Shown here piece after piece: positions 39,923 through 47,104 of a stretch of DNA of 47,104 bases (position 1 is its first letter; each line of letters opens with the position of its first letter). The stretch is from Gilliamella sp. App6-5 (lineage in GTDB: Bacteria > Pseudomonadota > Gammaproteobacteria > Enterobacterales > Orbaceae), in the NCBI RefSeq assembly GCF_001690525.1, contig NZ_LZGT01000081.1, positions 1 to 47,104 of the forward strand. The letters are read 5' to 3'. The notes beneath the pieces were generated by a model that saw only the letters and a program-made list of their open reading frames with translations, did not search any database and was not told the DNA's origin. The translations under genes and the position numbers were made by a program.

Positions 39923-39962
39923 TTTTATACTAAAACGCATACTTTCCTGAAACTTTTTGACA
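39923..39962 (+). repeat. Dispersed intergenic repeat, copy C
   Basis: A 40-bp segment starting TTTTATACTAAAACGCA and containing TCCTGAAACTTTTTGACA, similar to copies A (7088) and B (16755). It ends 79 bp before yajC. A TATAAT lies 33 bp downstream of its end (39996-40001), a spacing nearly equal to the one between copy A and a TTATCAT before mrcB. Confidence 0.6.
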
Positions 39963-40041
39963 AGAAATAGTTAATAACAGATTTATTTATTGTGTTATAA
40001 TTCCGACCTTTAAAAATTTAGTTTGAAACAAGAGGACCAGT

Positions 40042-40371
40042 ATGGATTTTTTAATCTCTAATGCCTATGCAGCCGATGGTAGCCAACCAGGTGGCGATTA
40101 TTTTATGCCAATTATGTTAGTTGTGTTTGGTTTATTTTTCTATTTTATGATTATGCGCCCACAGCAAAAACGTGCTAAAGCACATCGTGATTTAATGGCA
40201 TCAATTTCAAAAGGTGATGAAGTGTTAACCAATGGCGGGCTTATAGGTCGTGTATCAAAAGTTAACGAAAATGGTTACATTGCGCTAGAATTAAATGATA
40301 CAACTGAAGTTGTGATCAAGCGTGACTTTATTACATCAGTTTTACCAAAAGGAACAATGAAATCACTATAA
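40042..40371 (+). CDS. yajC: YajC, Sec translocon accessory protein
   Basis: 109 residues, typical length. One membrane helix (about 22-39, MPIMLVVFGLFFYFMIM), then the conserved RPQQKRAKAHRDLMASISKGDEVLTNGG stretch in segments, forming the cytoplasmic domain. YajC associates with SecDF and YidC at the inner membrane. An agagga site precedes the ATG. First gene of yajC-secD-secF; in E. coli tgt and queA lie upstream, while here it is the nuo cluster. Confidence 0.95.
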   Translation: MDFLISNAYAADGSQPGGDYFMPIMLVVFGLFFYFMIMRPQQKRAKAHRDLMASISKGDEVLTNGGLIGRVSKVNENGYIALELNDTTEVVIKRDFITSVLPKGTMKSL

Positions 40372-40431
40372 TAGAGTGTTATCTATTATCGTTCATTGTA
40401 TTAATTACCTAATCCCACAAGAGAATATGTC

Positions 40432-42288
40432 GTGTTAAACCGCTATCCTTTGTGGAAGTACATTATGTTGGTCGTTGTCATTTGCCTCGGCCTTCTTTAT
40501 GCACTTCCAAATATTTATGGTGAAGATCCCGCTATACAAATTTCAGGTTCAAAGACTACTGAAATTGATGTTGCTATGCAAGATAAGGTCAAAAAACTTT
40601 TGGCCGATAATCACATCGAACCGAAATCATTGGTTTATGAAAATAAATCAATTTTAATTCGTGTTGGTGATAACGACACCCAGCTTAAAGCGAAAGAACT
40701 TATATCTGAAGCATTGGGTGAAGAGTATATTGTTGCATTAAATTTAGCACCAGCAACGCCTGCATGGCTTACTCTGTTAGGCGCAGAACCGATGAAACTG
40801 GGTCTTGATTTGCGTGGTGGTGTTCACTTCTTAATGGAAGTCGATATGACCACTGCATTAAGTAAACTCACTGAACAATCTATCGAAAACATCAAAGCTG
40901 AATTTACTAATAGCAAACTAAATTATAAAACCATCAGCAAAGATAGTAATCAGCAAATTGTAATGCAATTTGATAATACTGAAGATCGCAATAAAGCCAT
41001 TACCAAGATCAATGGGATACAAGATTACAAAGTGATCTCTCAACGCGACAACAGTATCTTCATCAATGTCAGTGAACAACGTTTACAACAAGCGAAAAAT
41101 GATGCTGTTGAGCAAAACACTACCATTCTACGTAATCGTGTTAACCAACTCGGTGTTGCTGAACCCATTGTTCAACGTCAGGGGGCAGATCGCATTGTTG
41201 TTGAATTACCCGGCATACAAGATACCGCATTAGCCAAGCGTATTTTGGGAGCAACGGCAACATTAGAATTTAGACAGGTTAACGAAGAAAGTACCCCTAA
41301 TTTGCCTGCTATTCTAAATGGCGATATGCGCATTCCTTATGGTTCCGAAATTAAGTATATGGAAAGTGGTCGTCCTGTACTACTGTATAAACGTATTGTA
41401 TTAACAGGGGATCATATTACCGATTCTTCATATCGGGTTAATCAATATGGCCAACCCGAAGTAGCTATTACACTTGATGGTTCAGGCGGTAAAAGGATGT
41501 TTGATTTTACCCAAAAAAATCTTCATAAAGCGATGGCAACTTTATTTGTTGAATACAAAGACACCGGTAAGCGTGATGAAAACGACAAACCAATACTTGA
41601 AAAGCAAGAACGTGTTATTAACGTAGCGACTATTCAGGGTATTTTTAGTGATCGTTTTCAAGTAACCGGTATTGGTAATATTGATGAAGCTAAAAATTTA
41701 TCACTATTATTACGTGCAGGGGCATTAATTGCACCTATTCAAATTATTGAAGAGCGAACAGTAGGGCCTTCAATGGGGCAAGAAAATATAACCCAAGGTC
41801 TAGAATCTTGCGCATGGGGGTTAGCGATTTCTGTCATCTTTATGCTAGTGATGTATCGTCTGTTTGGCGTGTTTGCTAGCCTTGCATTAGTTGCAAACTT
41901 AATTTTAATTGTTGGTGCAATGTCTTTACTTCCTGGGGCAACGCTAAGCATGCCTGGTATCGCAGGTATTGTGTTAACTGTGGGTATGGCTGTTGATGCC
42001 AATGTACTAATTAATGAACGAATAAAAGAAGAGCTTAGTAATGGACGTGGCGTTCAGCATGCAATTAACGAAGGGTACGCAGGTGCTTGGAGTAGTATTT
42101 TTGATGCCAACCTGACCACTTTAATTACGGCTATTATTCTTTATGCAGTTGGTACAGGATCAATTAAAGGTTTTGCCATTACACTAGGCATTGGTATTGT
42201 AACATCAATGTTTACATCGATTGTCGGTACTCGCGCATTAGCCAATCTTATTTATGGCGGTCGTCGCGTTAATAAGTTATCAATTTAG
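40432..42288 (+). CDS. secD: Protein translocase subunit SecD
   Basis: 618 residues (E. coli 615) with a GTG start as in E. coli (MLNRYPLWKYIML). One N-terminal helix is followed by the large periplasmic P1 domain (PMKLGLDLRGGVHFLMEVD; QNTTILRNRVNQLGVAEPIVQRQG) and five C-terminal helices with the RND-type segment GIVLTVGMAVDANVLINERIKEEL, whose Asp in helix 4 takes part in proton flow. With SecF it uses the proton gradient to pull preproteins out into the periplasm. It is followed 9 bp later by secF. Confidence 0.97.
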   Translation: MLNRYPLWKYIMLVVVICLGLLYALPNIYGEDPAIQISGSKTTEIDVAMQDKVKKLLADNHIEPKSLVYENKSILIRVGDNDTQLKAKELISEALGEEYIVALNLAPATPAWLTLLGAEPMKLGLDLRGGVHFLMEVDMTTALSKLTEQSIENIKAEFTNSKLNYKTISKDSNQQIVMQFDNTEDRNKAITKINGIQDYKVISQRDNSIFINVSEQRLQQAKNDAVEQNTTILRNRVNQLGVAEPIVQRQGADRIVVELPGIQDTALAKRILGATATLEFRQVNEESTPNLPAILNGDMRIPYGSEIKYMESGRPVLLYKRIVLTGDHITDSSYRVNQYGQPEVAITLDGSGGKRMFDFTQKNLHKAMATLFVEYKDTGKRDENDKPILEKQERVINVATIQGIFSDRFQVTGIGNIDEAKNLSLLLRAGALIAPIQIIEERTVGPSMGQENITQGLESCAWGLAISVIFMLVMYRLFGVFASLALVANLILIVGAMSLLPGATLSMPGIAGIVLTVGMAVDANVLINERIKEELSNGRGVQHAINEGYAGAWSSIFDANLTTLITAIILYAVGTGSIKGFAITLGIGIVTSMFTSIVGTRALANLIYGGRRVNKLSI

Positions 42289-42297
42289 AGGTTTATT

Positions 42298-43299
42298 GTG
42301 AGTATTACTAAAAAACAAAATCATGATGTTAGAGAATTAAATCATGGCCGCAGAGTCCTCGACTTTTTAAAATTTGGCTTTATTGCTTTTGTTATTTCAA
42401 TGTTATTAGTTGTGGCGTCGTTTGTGGTTATTTTTGTTAAAGGATTTAATCTAGGACAAGATTTCACTGGCGGTACAACAGTCGAGCTCACCGTAACAAA
42501 AGCCGTTAACCTTGATGACCTTCGTAACAGCTTACGCAATGCTGGCTATCATGAGCCGATAGTACAATATTACGGCAGTAGTAAAGATATCATCATTAGA
42601 TTACCTGCGGCTAAGCAAGAAGATAGTAGTGTCTCATCCGCTATTGATAATGCACTAGGCACAAAAATTTCCAATTTAATCCATAAAGATATTGATGCAG
42701 AAGCTCAAATTAAACGGATTGAATTTGTGGGGCCAACTGTTGGTACTGAACTTGCGCAAGATGGTGTTTTGGCAATTTGTGCCGCATTAGTGTGTATTTT
42801 AATCTATATTGCCTTTCGTTTTGAGTGGCGATTCGGTACAGGTGCGGTTGTTGCCTTAGCGCATGATGTTATTATTACCGCGGGTTATCTATCGCTATTT
42901 GAACGAGAACTCGATTTAACTATCATTGCTGCGATGTTATCGATTATTGGTTATTCTCTTAACGATACCATTGTTGTTTTTGACCGAATTCGCGAGAATT
43001 TTAGAAAGATTCGCCGAGCAGAACCTTACGATGTTATTAATATCTCGTTAACACAGACATTGCATCGTACTTTAATGACATCAGGTACAACTCTTGCAGT
43101 GGTCATCATTCTGTATATCTTTGGCGGTTCAATGTTAAAAGGCTTCTCTGAAACATTAGGCGTTGGTATTGTGCTTGGTACAATCTCATCAATTTATGTA
43201 GCGGCTTATATGTCACTTAAATTGGGGGTAAAACGTGAACACTTTATGCCACCTAAAATTGAAGCAGAAGGTGCAGATCAACCTTCAATATTGCGTTAA
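42298..43299 (+). CDS. secF: Protein translocase subunit SecF
   Basis: 333 residues with a GTG start and a taGAGGt site. Six-helix RND half: an N-terminal helix, periplasmic P4 domain (FNLGQDFTGGTTVEL; FVGPTVGTELAQDG) and helices with SIIGYSLNDTIVVFDRIREN, where the conserved Asp lies. It pairs with SecD; last gene of the operon, followed by a strong terminator. Confidence 0.97.
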   Translation: MSITKKQNHDVRELNHGRRVLDFLKFGFIAFVISMLLVVASFVVIFVKGFNLGQDFTGGTTVELTVTKAVNLDDLRNSLRNAGYHEPIVQYYGSSKDIIIRLPAAKQEDSSVSSAIDNALGTKISNLIHKDIDAEAQIKRIEFVGPTVGTELAQDGVLAICAALVCILIYIAFRFEWRFGTGAVVALAHDVIITAGYLSLFERELDLTIIAAMLSIIGYSLNDTIVVFDRIRENFRKIRRAEPYDVINISLTQTLHRTLMTSGTTLAVVIILYIFGGSMLKGFSETLGVGIVLGTISSIYVAAYMSLKLGVKREHFMPPKIEAEGADQPSILR

Positions 43300-43306
43300 T
43301 TATGTT

Positions 43307-43335
43307 AACTCTGCCATTAATGGGCAGAGTTTTAT
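43307..43335 (+). terminator. Rho-independent terminator of yajC-secD-secF
   Basis: aactctgcc (43307-43315) pairs with ggcagagtt (43323-43331), 7-nt loop, followed by tttatt. Confidence 0.85.
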
Positions 43336-43369
43336 TCGGCTATTTTTCAAACAAATAACTTCAAATCGA

Positions 43370-43398
43370 TTGACACTTATTATTTAGTTGCATATTAT
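43370..43398 (+). promoter_or_regulatory. Promoter of tRNA-Ala
   Basis: TTGACA (43370-43375), 17-bp spacer, TATTAT (43393-43398). A near-consensus sigma-70 promoter 27 bp before the tRNA. Confidence 0.8.
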
Positions 43399-43425
43399 TA
43401 GCCACAGTTTTATCCCTTTCTATTT

Positions 43426-43501
43426 GGGGCCATAGCTCAGCTGGGAGAGCGCAACGCTGGCAGCGTTGAGGTCAGGGGTTCGATCCCCCTTGGCTCCACC
43501 A
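43426..43501 (+). tRNA. tRNA-Ala (GGC), probable integration site
   Basis: A 76-nt cloverleaf. ggggcca pairs with tggctcc, the anticodon loop ctggcag carries GGC, the T loop is ttcgatc, and the CCA is encoded. A P4-type integrase gene starts 183 bp downstream in the same direction, so the 3' part of this tRNA is probably attL/attB of an integrated element. The second att copy is not within the window. Confidence 0.97.
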
Positions 43502-43623
43502 ATTCAATAATCAGTAACATTCTTTAAAACCCAACAAAGCACACTAAACCAAGTAATAACAAGCCTTAAAGTCTATTTTATTGCCCATTAAGTATCAGTA
43601 AGGTACATTTACAACCATAATTT

Positions 43624-43677
43624 TTAGGTATATGCTTAGGTATACAGACGCAATATACCTATATATCGTATACCTAA
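43624..43677. repeat. Integrase arm-type-like repeats (TTAGGTATA)
   Basis: Two direct TTAGGTATA copies (43624-43632, 43636-43644) and two inverted copies TATACCTAT and TATACCTAA (43654-43662, 43669-43677). They lie between the tRNA-Ala att region and the integrase start, the usual place for arm sites or the self-repression site of P4-type integrases. Confidence 0.6.
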
Positions 43678-43684
43678 AATAATT

Positions 43685-44935
43685 ATGGCAAGGAAAACAC
43701 ATCCATTAACAGACACCCAAATAAAAGCCGCCAAACCAAGAGATAAAGATTACTCTTTATTTGATGGCGGTGGTATGTATCTCTTAGTTAAATCGAATAA
43801 TTCTAAAATCTGGCGTTTTAAGTATACGCGTCCATATACCAAAAAGGGCGCATTAATTAGCTTCGGTAGTTATCCTGAGGTTTCACTACAGCAAGCGCGA
43901 AAACAACGAGATGAAGCGCGAGAATTAATAAAGCAAGGTGTAGATCCTCAAGAGCACAAAGCAGAATAAGAACAACGTAAGCATGACGAAATTACTAGCA
44001 CCTTTAAAAAGGTAGCCCCTGATTGGTTTAAAGTTAAAAGTGGCAAAGGACTAACTGAAAGCACCTTAAAAAGAACGTGGGAATCGTTAGAGTTACATTT
44101 ATTTCCTTATATTGGTGATAAATCAATCTTTAAATTAAAAGCAAAAGAATTTATTAAGGCCATGGAGCCACTAAGAGCTAATGGTAAATTAGAAACAATT
44201 AAAAGACTTTGCCAACGTATCAATGAGATTATGTTTTATGCGGTGAATATAGGCTTGATTGATGCTAACCCAGCAGCCAAGATAAAAGATGCTTTTGAAA
44301 GCCCTATAAAAGGGCAAATGCCAACAATAAACGCGCAAGAGCTGCCCCAATTTATGCAATCCCTTGCTATGGCCAGAATCGAATTACAAACGCGTTGCTT
44401 GATTGAATGGCAATTATTAACAATGACACGCCCAAATGAAGCGGTAGGGGCAAAATGGCAAGAGATTGATCTAGACAATTGCTTATGGGTTATTCCTGCC
44501 GAAAAAATGAAAATGAGGCGAGAGCATACTATTACACTCAATAAGCAGGCTATGGCTATATTATCAATTATGAAGCCTATAAGTGGGCATAGAGAGCATA
44601 TATTCCCAAGTATGAAACCGCCTTATACAACCCCGATGAATAGTAGTACTGCTAACATGGCAATAAAGCGCATGGGATATAAAGATAAGCTTGTTGCGCA
44701 TGGCTTAAGAGCTTTAGCAAGCACGATATTAAATGAGCAAGGCTTTGACCCTAATATTATTGAAGCGGCACTAGCCCATGTTGATACTAATAGCGTCAGG
44801 CGAGCCTATAACCGTGCTACTTACCTAGAACAGCGCAGAATTATGCTTGACTGGTGGGGTGACTTTGTCGAGCAAGCAAGCCAAGGAAATGTCTCACTAT
44901 CAGGTAACCGCAATTTAAAGCTAGTTAATCATTAA
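43685..44935 (+). pseudogene. P4-type tyrosine integrase with in-frame stop
   Basis: The frame runs 417 codons but has a TAA at 43967-43969 (after ...EHKAE, codon 95). Before it is the arm-binding DUF4102 domain (LTDTQIKAAKPRDKDYSLFD, FGSYPEVSLQQARKQRDEAR). After it, in the same frame, are the core-binding domain and a catalytic domain with Arg (LTMTRPNEAV), His-x-x-Arg (HGLRALA), the second His (ALAHVD) and a candidate Tyr (NRATYLEQRR). So every catalytic residue survives but the arm domain is severed. The C-terminal part could restart at the ATG at 44162. Probably an inactivated or read-through-dependent recombinase of the element next to tRNA-Ala. Confidence 0.88.
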
Positions 44936-44985
44936 CCATATCGCGCTATTCATACCGTGCCCCATATTTGGGTTACGATAAAACC

Positions 44986-45005
44986 GTAACTCAAATTTGA
45001 GTTAC
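44986..45005. promoter_or_regulatory. 20-bp perfect palindrome, possible operator
   Basis: GTAACTCAAATTTGAGTTAC is a perfect inverted repeat. A related half-type sequence atttgggttac lies 20 bp upstream (44966-44976). It is downstream of the integrase and may bind an element-encoded repressor that is not in the window. Confidence 0.45.
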
Positions 45006-45138
45006 TCGCTTCAATAACTTCATATTAAACCACTCCTCATATCTGAGGGGTGCTTTTTCAAATGTCATCCTTTACCTATGCCAATGATTAGGTTGTTTTT
45101 ATACTTACCTCCCCATAATCTTAAACTTTTAATATAAA

Positions 45139-45253
45139 GTGTTCACTACTATTCACCAACCTAATATTAATTTATATATATCAATATATTATATACTTAT
45201 TATATATATTTTTTTGTGTTCACTAGTATTCACTAGTGTTCACTACTATACAC
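45139..45253 (+). repeat. Three iteron-like 18-bp repeats flanking AT-rich DNA
   Basis: GTGTTCACTA[C/G]TAT[T/A]CAC occurs at 45139-45156, 45216-45233 and 45236-45253. The last two are spaced 20 bp (about two helical turns). The core TGTTCAC resembles the repeats bound by the alpha primase-helicase of satellite phage P4 (recalled, not checked). A P4-like replication origin is a reasonable reading, but no primase gene is present. Confidence 0.5.
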
Positions 45254-45411
45254 ATTCTTAAAATAATCCTGATCCTGTAATTAACCAATTGAAATATAAA
45301 TATATTTATATAACGTTATTATTTTATTAAAATAAAATAATTATTAATCATAATGTTAAGTTAAAGTGATTTTAAGGTTGATCCAGGGCTATTATTGGAG
45401 GAAAAGACTAA

Positions 45412-45516
45412 ATGTTCTATGGTGATTTTCACCATTCAGGTATTAAATTTGCAATCTCTAAAAAGCCAGCAGGTTTATTACATTGGTTTGAGTTACGCAA
45501 CTATAGCTATTTATAA
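45412..45516 (+). CDS. Possible small protein (34 codons)
   Basis: An ATG 10 nt after a strong GGAGG (45398-45402) opens a 34-residue frame beginning MFYGDFHHSGIKFAISKK and ending at TAA 45514-45516. The ribosome site is better than that of the overlapping 71-codon frame (45395-45610). No family recognised. It could be a real short gene of the integrated element or the remains of a longer one. Confidence 0.35.
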   Translation: MFYGDFHHSGIKFAISKKPAGLLHWFELRNYSYL

Positions 45517-45724
45517 TTACCCATTTAGTAATAGCAGTCAAAAAAATTATTTCAATTCGCGGTTTTGCATAAAAAGGAGGTTGGGCGGTTTTAGACGTGT
45601 AGAGTTATAGAAATTTGCTACCCCCTCCTATTGGCTGGGCTAATTTTGGACACGTTAAAAAGCAATCTAATAATTTGCCTTATTGGATTATAATAACCTT
45701 ATTATTAGTAAGTTAGATGGCAAT

Positions 45725-46102
45725 ATGGTAGGAAGAAAATCAAAATTAAAGGAAATGTTAGAGCTAGGGCAAGAGTATTTGCATAAGCAGGGTTATATCA
45801 ATAATGGTGAAATGATCCCCTCTGTGGCTGGACTGGCTTTATATGCTAACTGTTCAAGGTCAAGTTTATATAATTACGCAAGTTCAAGCGAAGAATTTAA
45901 GGATATATTAGAACTGATCAAAGCGCGCCAAGAAGTGGAATTAATTAATAAAGGCTTAAAAGGCGAATTTAACGCGAGTATTGCCAAATTGATGCTTGCT
46001 AATCATGGTTATTCTGAAAAGCAGATATTAGATCATCAATCTATGGGTAGTGGCATTACAACCAAGTCCAAACCAATGCGTATTGAGCTAGTAGCACCAT
46101 AA
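45725..46102 (+). CDS. Phage small terminase / DNA-packaging gp3-like protein
   Basis: 125 residues from the ATG at 45725 (a TTG at 45683 would add 14). N-terminal basic GRKSKLKEM, a helix-turn-helix region PSVAGLALYANCSRSSLYNYA, then NKGLKGEFNASIAKLMLANHGYSEK in segments, a pattern typical of small terminase subunits of the P22 gp3 type that recognise pac sites and load the large terminase. No large terminase follows: the next genes belong to an IS3 element. So it is an orphan of a prophage or satellite element. Confidence 0.75.
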   Translation: MVGRKSKLKEMLELGQEYLHKQGYINNGEMIPSVAGLALYANCSRSSLYNYASSSEEFKDILELIKARQEVELINKGLKGEFNASIAKLMLANHGYSEKQILDHQSMGSGITTKSKPMRIELVAP

Positions 46103-46298
46103 TCTAATAGATAATCACTAGTACTTATAAAAAGGTATCCAAGCAAGTATCCAGCGAAAAGGCACCTAATAAGTGGATACCAATTTCATCATACAAGCCA
46201 GTTAATAAGTTAGCGCACTCCAAAAGCGTGATCCTCGCCAAAAAAGTGGACAAAAGTTGCCTCTATGATATAAACAAAAATCATAGGAGACAAATATC

Positions 46299-46580
46299 AT
46301 GGTCAAAAAATTTAGTATCGAATTCAAACAACAATCGGTGGATTATGCGTTATCTAATGCACACCTTTCTATCAGCGAACTTGCCAACCATCTAGGTGTG
46401 GGTAAATCAACCCTAGATAAATGGATTAGGCAACTTTCCCCGAATAAAACCAGCCGTCGAGAGTTAACGGCTGAGCAACAGCGGATTATGGCGTTAGAAA
46501 AAGAGATTAAAGAACTGAAAATGGCCAATGATATACTAAAAAAGGCGCATGTGTACTTCATCAACAATCCAAGTCGGTGA
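46299..46580 (+). CDS. IS3-family transposase OrfA
   Basis: 93 residues: a helix-turn-helix (FKQQSVDYALSNAHLSISEL, HLGVGKSTLDKWIRQL) followed by a leucine-zipper-like helix (EQQRIMALEKEIKELKMAND). It binds the IS ends. An aggaga site precedes the ATG. Near its end the slippery heptamer A_AAA_AAG (46538-46544) would allow -1 frameshifting to make the OrfAB transposase. Confidence 0.92.
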   Translation: MVKKFSIEFKQQSVDYALSNAHLSISELANHLGVGKSTLDKWIRQLSPNKTSRRELTAEQQRIMALEKEIKELKMANDILKKAHVYFINNPSR

Positions 46581-46591
46581 AGTACGCTTAT

Positions 46592-47104
46592 ATGAAAAAT
46601 CATTTAATCTGCTATCCCGTTACTAAGATATGCTTATTACTTGGTGTCAGTTCATCGGGTTATTATGCTTGGTTAAAAAGAGCAAACAAATCAGCCAAAC
46701 TCAGCGAGTATATTAAAAAGCAGTATTGGCAACATAAGGCCCGTTTGGGTGCGCCAAGCCTGCTTCATGATGTTAGGGAAGCGGGCTATCAAGTTTCAGA
46801 AAGGACAATTAGCCGTGTTTTGCAACAATTGGGATTACGGAGTAAAGCAGCACGTAAATTCAAGTATAAAACAGACACGGCTCATCGCAATATTGCGCCC
46901 AACACGTTAAATAGGCAATTTAACCCTGATAAGCCAAATACGACATGGGTAACCGATATTACTTATATTAAAACGGGTGAAGGGTGGTTATATTTGTCGG
47001 TGATTATCGATTTATATGGACGAAAAGTAATTGCTAGGCAAACGAGTCGCTACATAGACCGTCATTTAGTGTGTAATACATTAAAACAAGCCTTATTTCG
47101 GCGT
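46592..47104 (+). CDS. IS3-family transposase OrfB, truncated by the window end
   Basis: 171 codons in the window from the ATG at 46592; in the OrfAB fusion the frame would enter from 46544. It has the N-terminal HTH_21-like region (HKARLGAPSLLHDVREAGYQ, VSERTISRVLQQLGL) and the start of the rve integrase core with the first catalytic Asp (TTWVTDITYI) and the second Asp region (VIIDLYGRKVI). The catalytic Glu lies beyond the edge. It performs the copy-out-paste-in transposition reaction. Confidence 0.92.
   Translation, partial: MKNHLICYPVTKICLLLGVSSSGYYAWLKRANKSAKLSEYIKKQYWQHKARLGAPSLLHDVREAGYQVSERTISRVLQQLGLRSKAARKFKYKTDTAHRNIAPNTLNRQFNPDKPNTTWVTDITYIKTGEGWLYLSVIIDLYGRKVIARQTSRYIDRHLVCNTLKQALFRR

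Larger units (their letters stand above)
44939..45411. other. 473-bp non-coding region of the integrated element
   Basis: It holds a 20-bp perfect palindrome (44986-45005), three iteron-like repeats (45139-45253) and, between them, a stretch with almost only A and T (about 45165-45210). No protein gene. The composition is that of an operator or replication-origin region. Confidence 0.5.
46229..47104 (+). mobile_element. IS3-family insertion sequence, 5' part
   Basis: The left end is placed at tgatcctcgccaaaaaagtg (46229), about 70 bp before orfA. It has the two-frame layout of IS3 elements: orfA, a slippery sequence, and orfB in the -1 frame. The right end lies beyond the window. It sits downstream of the small terminase gene and may have truncated the prophage region. 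Confidence 0.85.

Noticed and set aside
45395-45610. 71-codon ORF overlapping the 34-codon ORF
   Set aside because: Its GTG/TTG-type start lies at the GGAGG itself, so it cannot use that ribosome site; the composition looks non-coding.
45632-45656. ggctgggctaattttggaca resembles an insertion-sequence terminal repeat
   Set aside because: No matching partner end or transposase could be found around it.
46105-46290. Open frame across 46120-46290 (reading YKKVSKQVSSEKAPNKW...) upstream of the IS3 orfA
   Set aside because: No start codon after the upstream stop and no family recognised; it could be a relic of a phage gene cut by the IS, but support is too thin to annotate.

Overview
The window is AT-rich chromosomal DNA from a gammaproteobacterium. 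Protein sequences and gene order (rrn - tRNA-Asp - tRNA-Trp - maoP/yifB, mepM-znuA/znuCB, tolB-pal-cpoB-tRNA-Lys, aspS-nudB, yajC-secD-secF) are close to Enterobacterales/Pasteurellales. The low GC and compact layout would suit Orbaceae (Gilliamella-like gut symbionts), but that placement is inference.

Layout: 1-947 is the end of an rRNA operon (23S 3' end, 5S, tRNA-Asp, tRNA-Trp). 1-13.7 kb carries housekeeping and envelope genes: maoP, comM/yifB, the zinc importer znuA/znuCB with a Zur-like palindrome, two cell-wall enzymes (mepM, mrcB), mutM, the Tol-Pal genes tolB-pal-cpoB (without tolQRA) and tRNA-Lys. 13.8-24.7 kb holds two peptide/amidohydrolase-plus-transporter modules (pepT with an abgT-type transporter broken by a 5-bp tandem-repeat frameshift, and an M20 amidohydrolase with a two-gene membrane system), plus murJ, an unrecognised membrane protein, dusC and moeB. 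24.9-33.6 kb holds aspS-nudB, a small secreted protein, ubiD, a Sel1-repeat protein and ppc.

33.9-39.9 kb is the most unusual part: nuoJ-K-L-M-N only, the antiporter-like membrane arm of respiratory complex I, with no nuoA-I upstream. All five frames are open, yet by eye alignment to E. coli many of the residues known to carry protons are replaced (NuoK Glu36; NuoM Lys234, Lys265, His348, Glu407; NuoL His254 and the HAFFK region; the NuoJ TM3 motif). NuoN keeps most of its key residues but carries a roughly 90-residue Ser/Asp/Asn-rich insertion. This is either a decaying complex I arm or a repurposed non-canonical membrane complex.

40.0-43.3 kb is yajC-secD-secF. A tRNA-Ala(GGC) then marks the edge of an integrated element (43.5-47.1 kb): arm-type repeats, a P4-type tyrosine integrase with an in-frame stop, iteron-like repeats beside very AT-rich DNA, an orphan phage small-terminase gene and the 5' part of an IS3-family insertion sequence that runs off the window. 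A roughly 40-bp dispersed intergenic repeat occurs three times (before mrcB, between abgT and murJ, before yajC).
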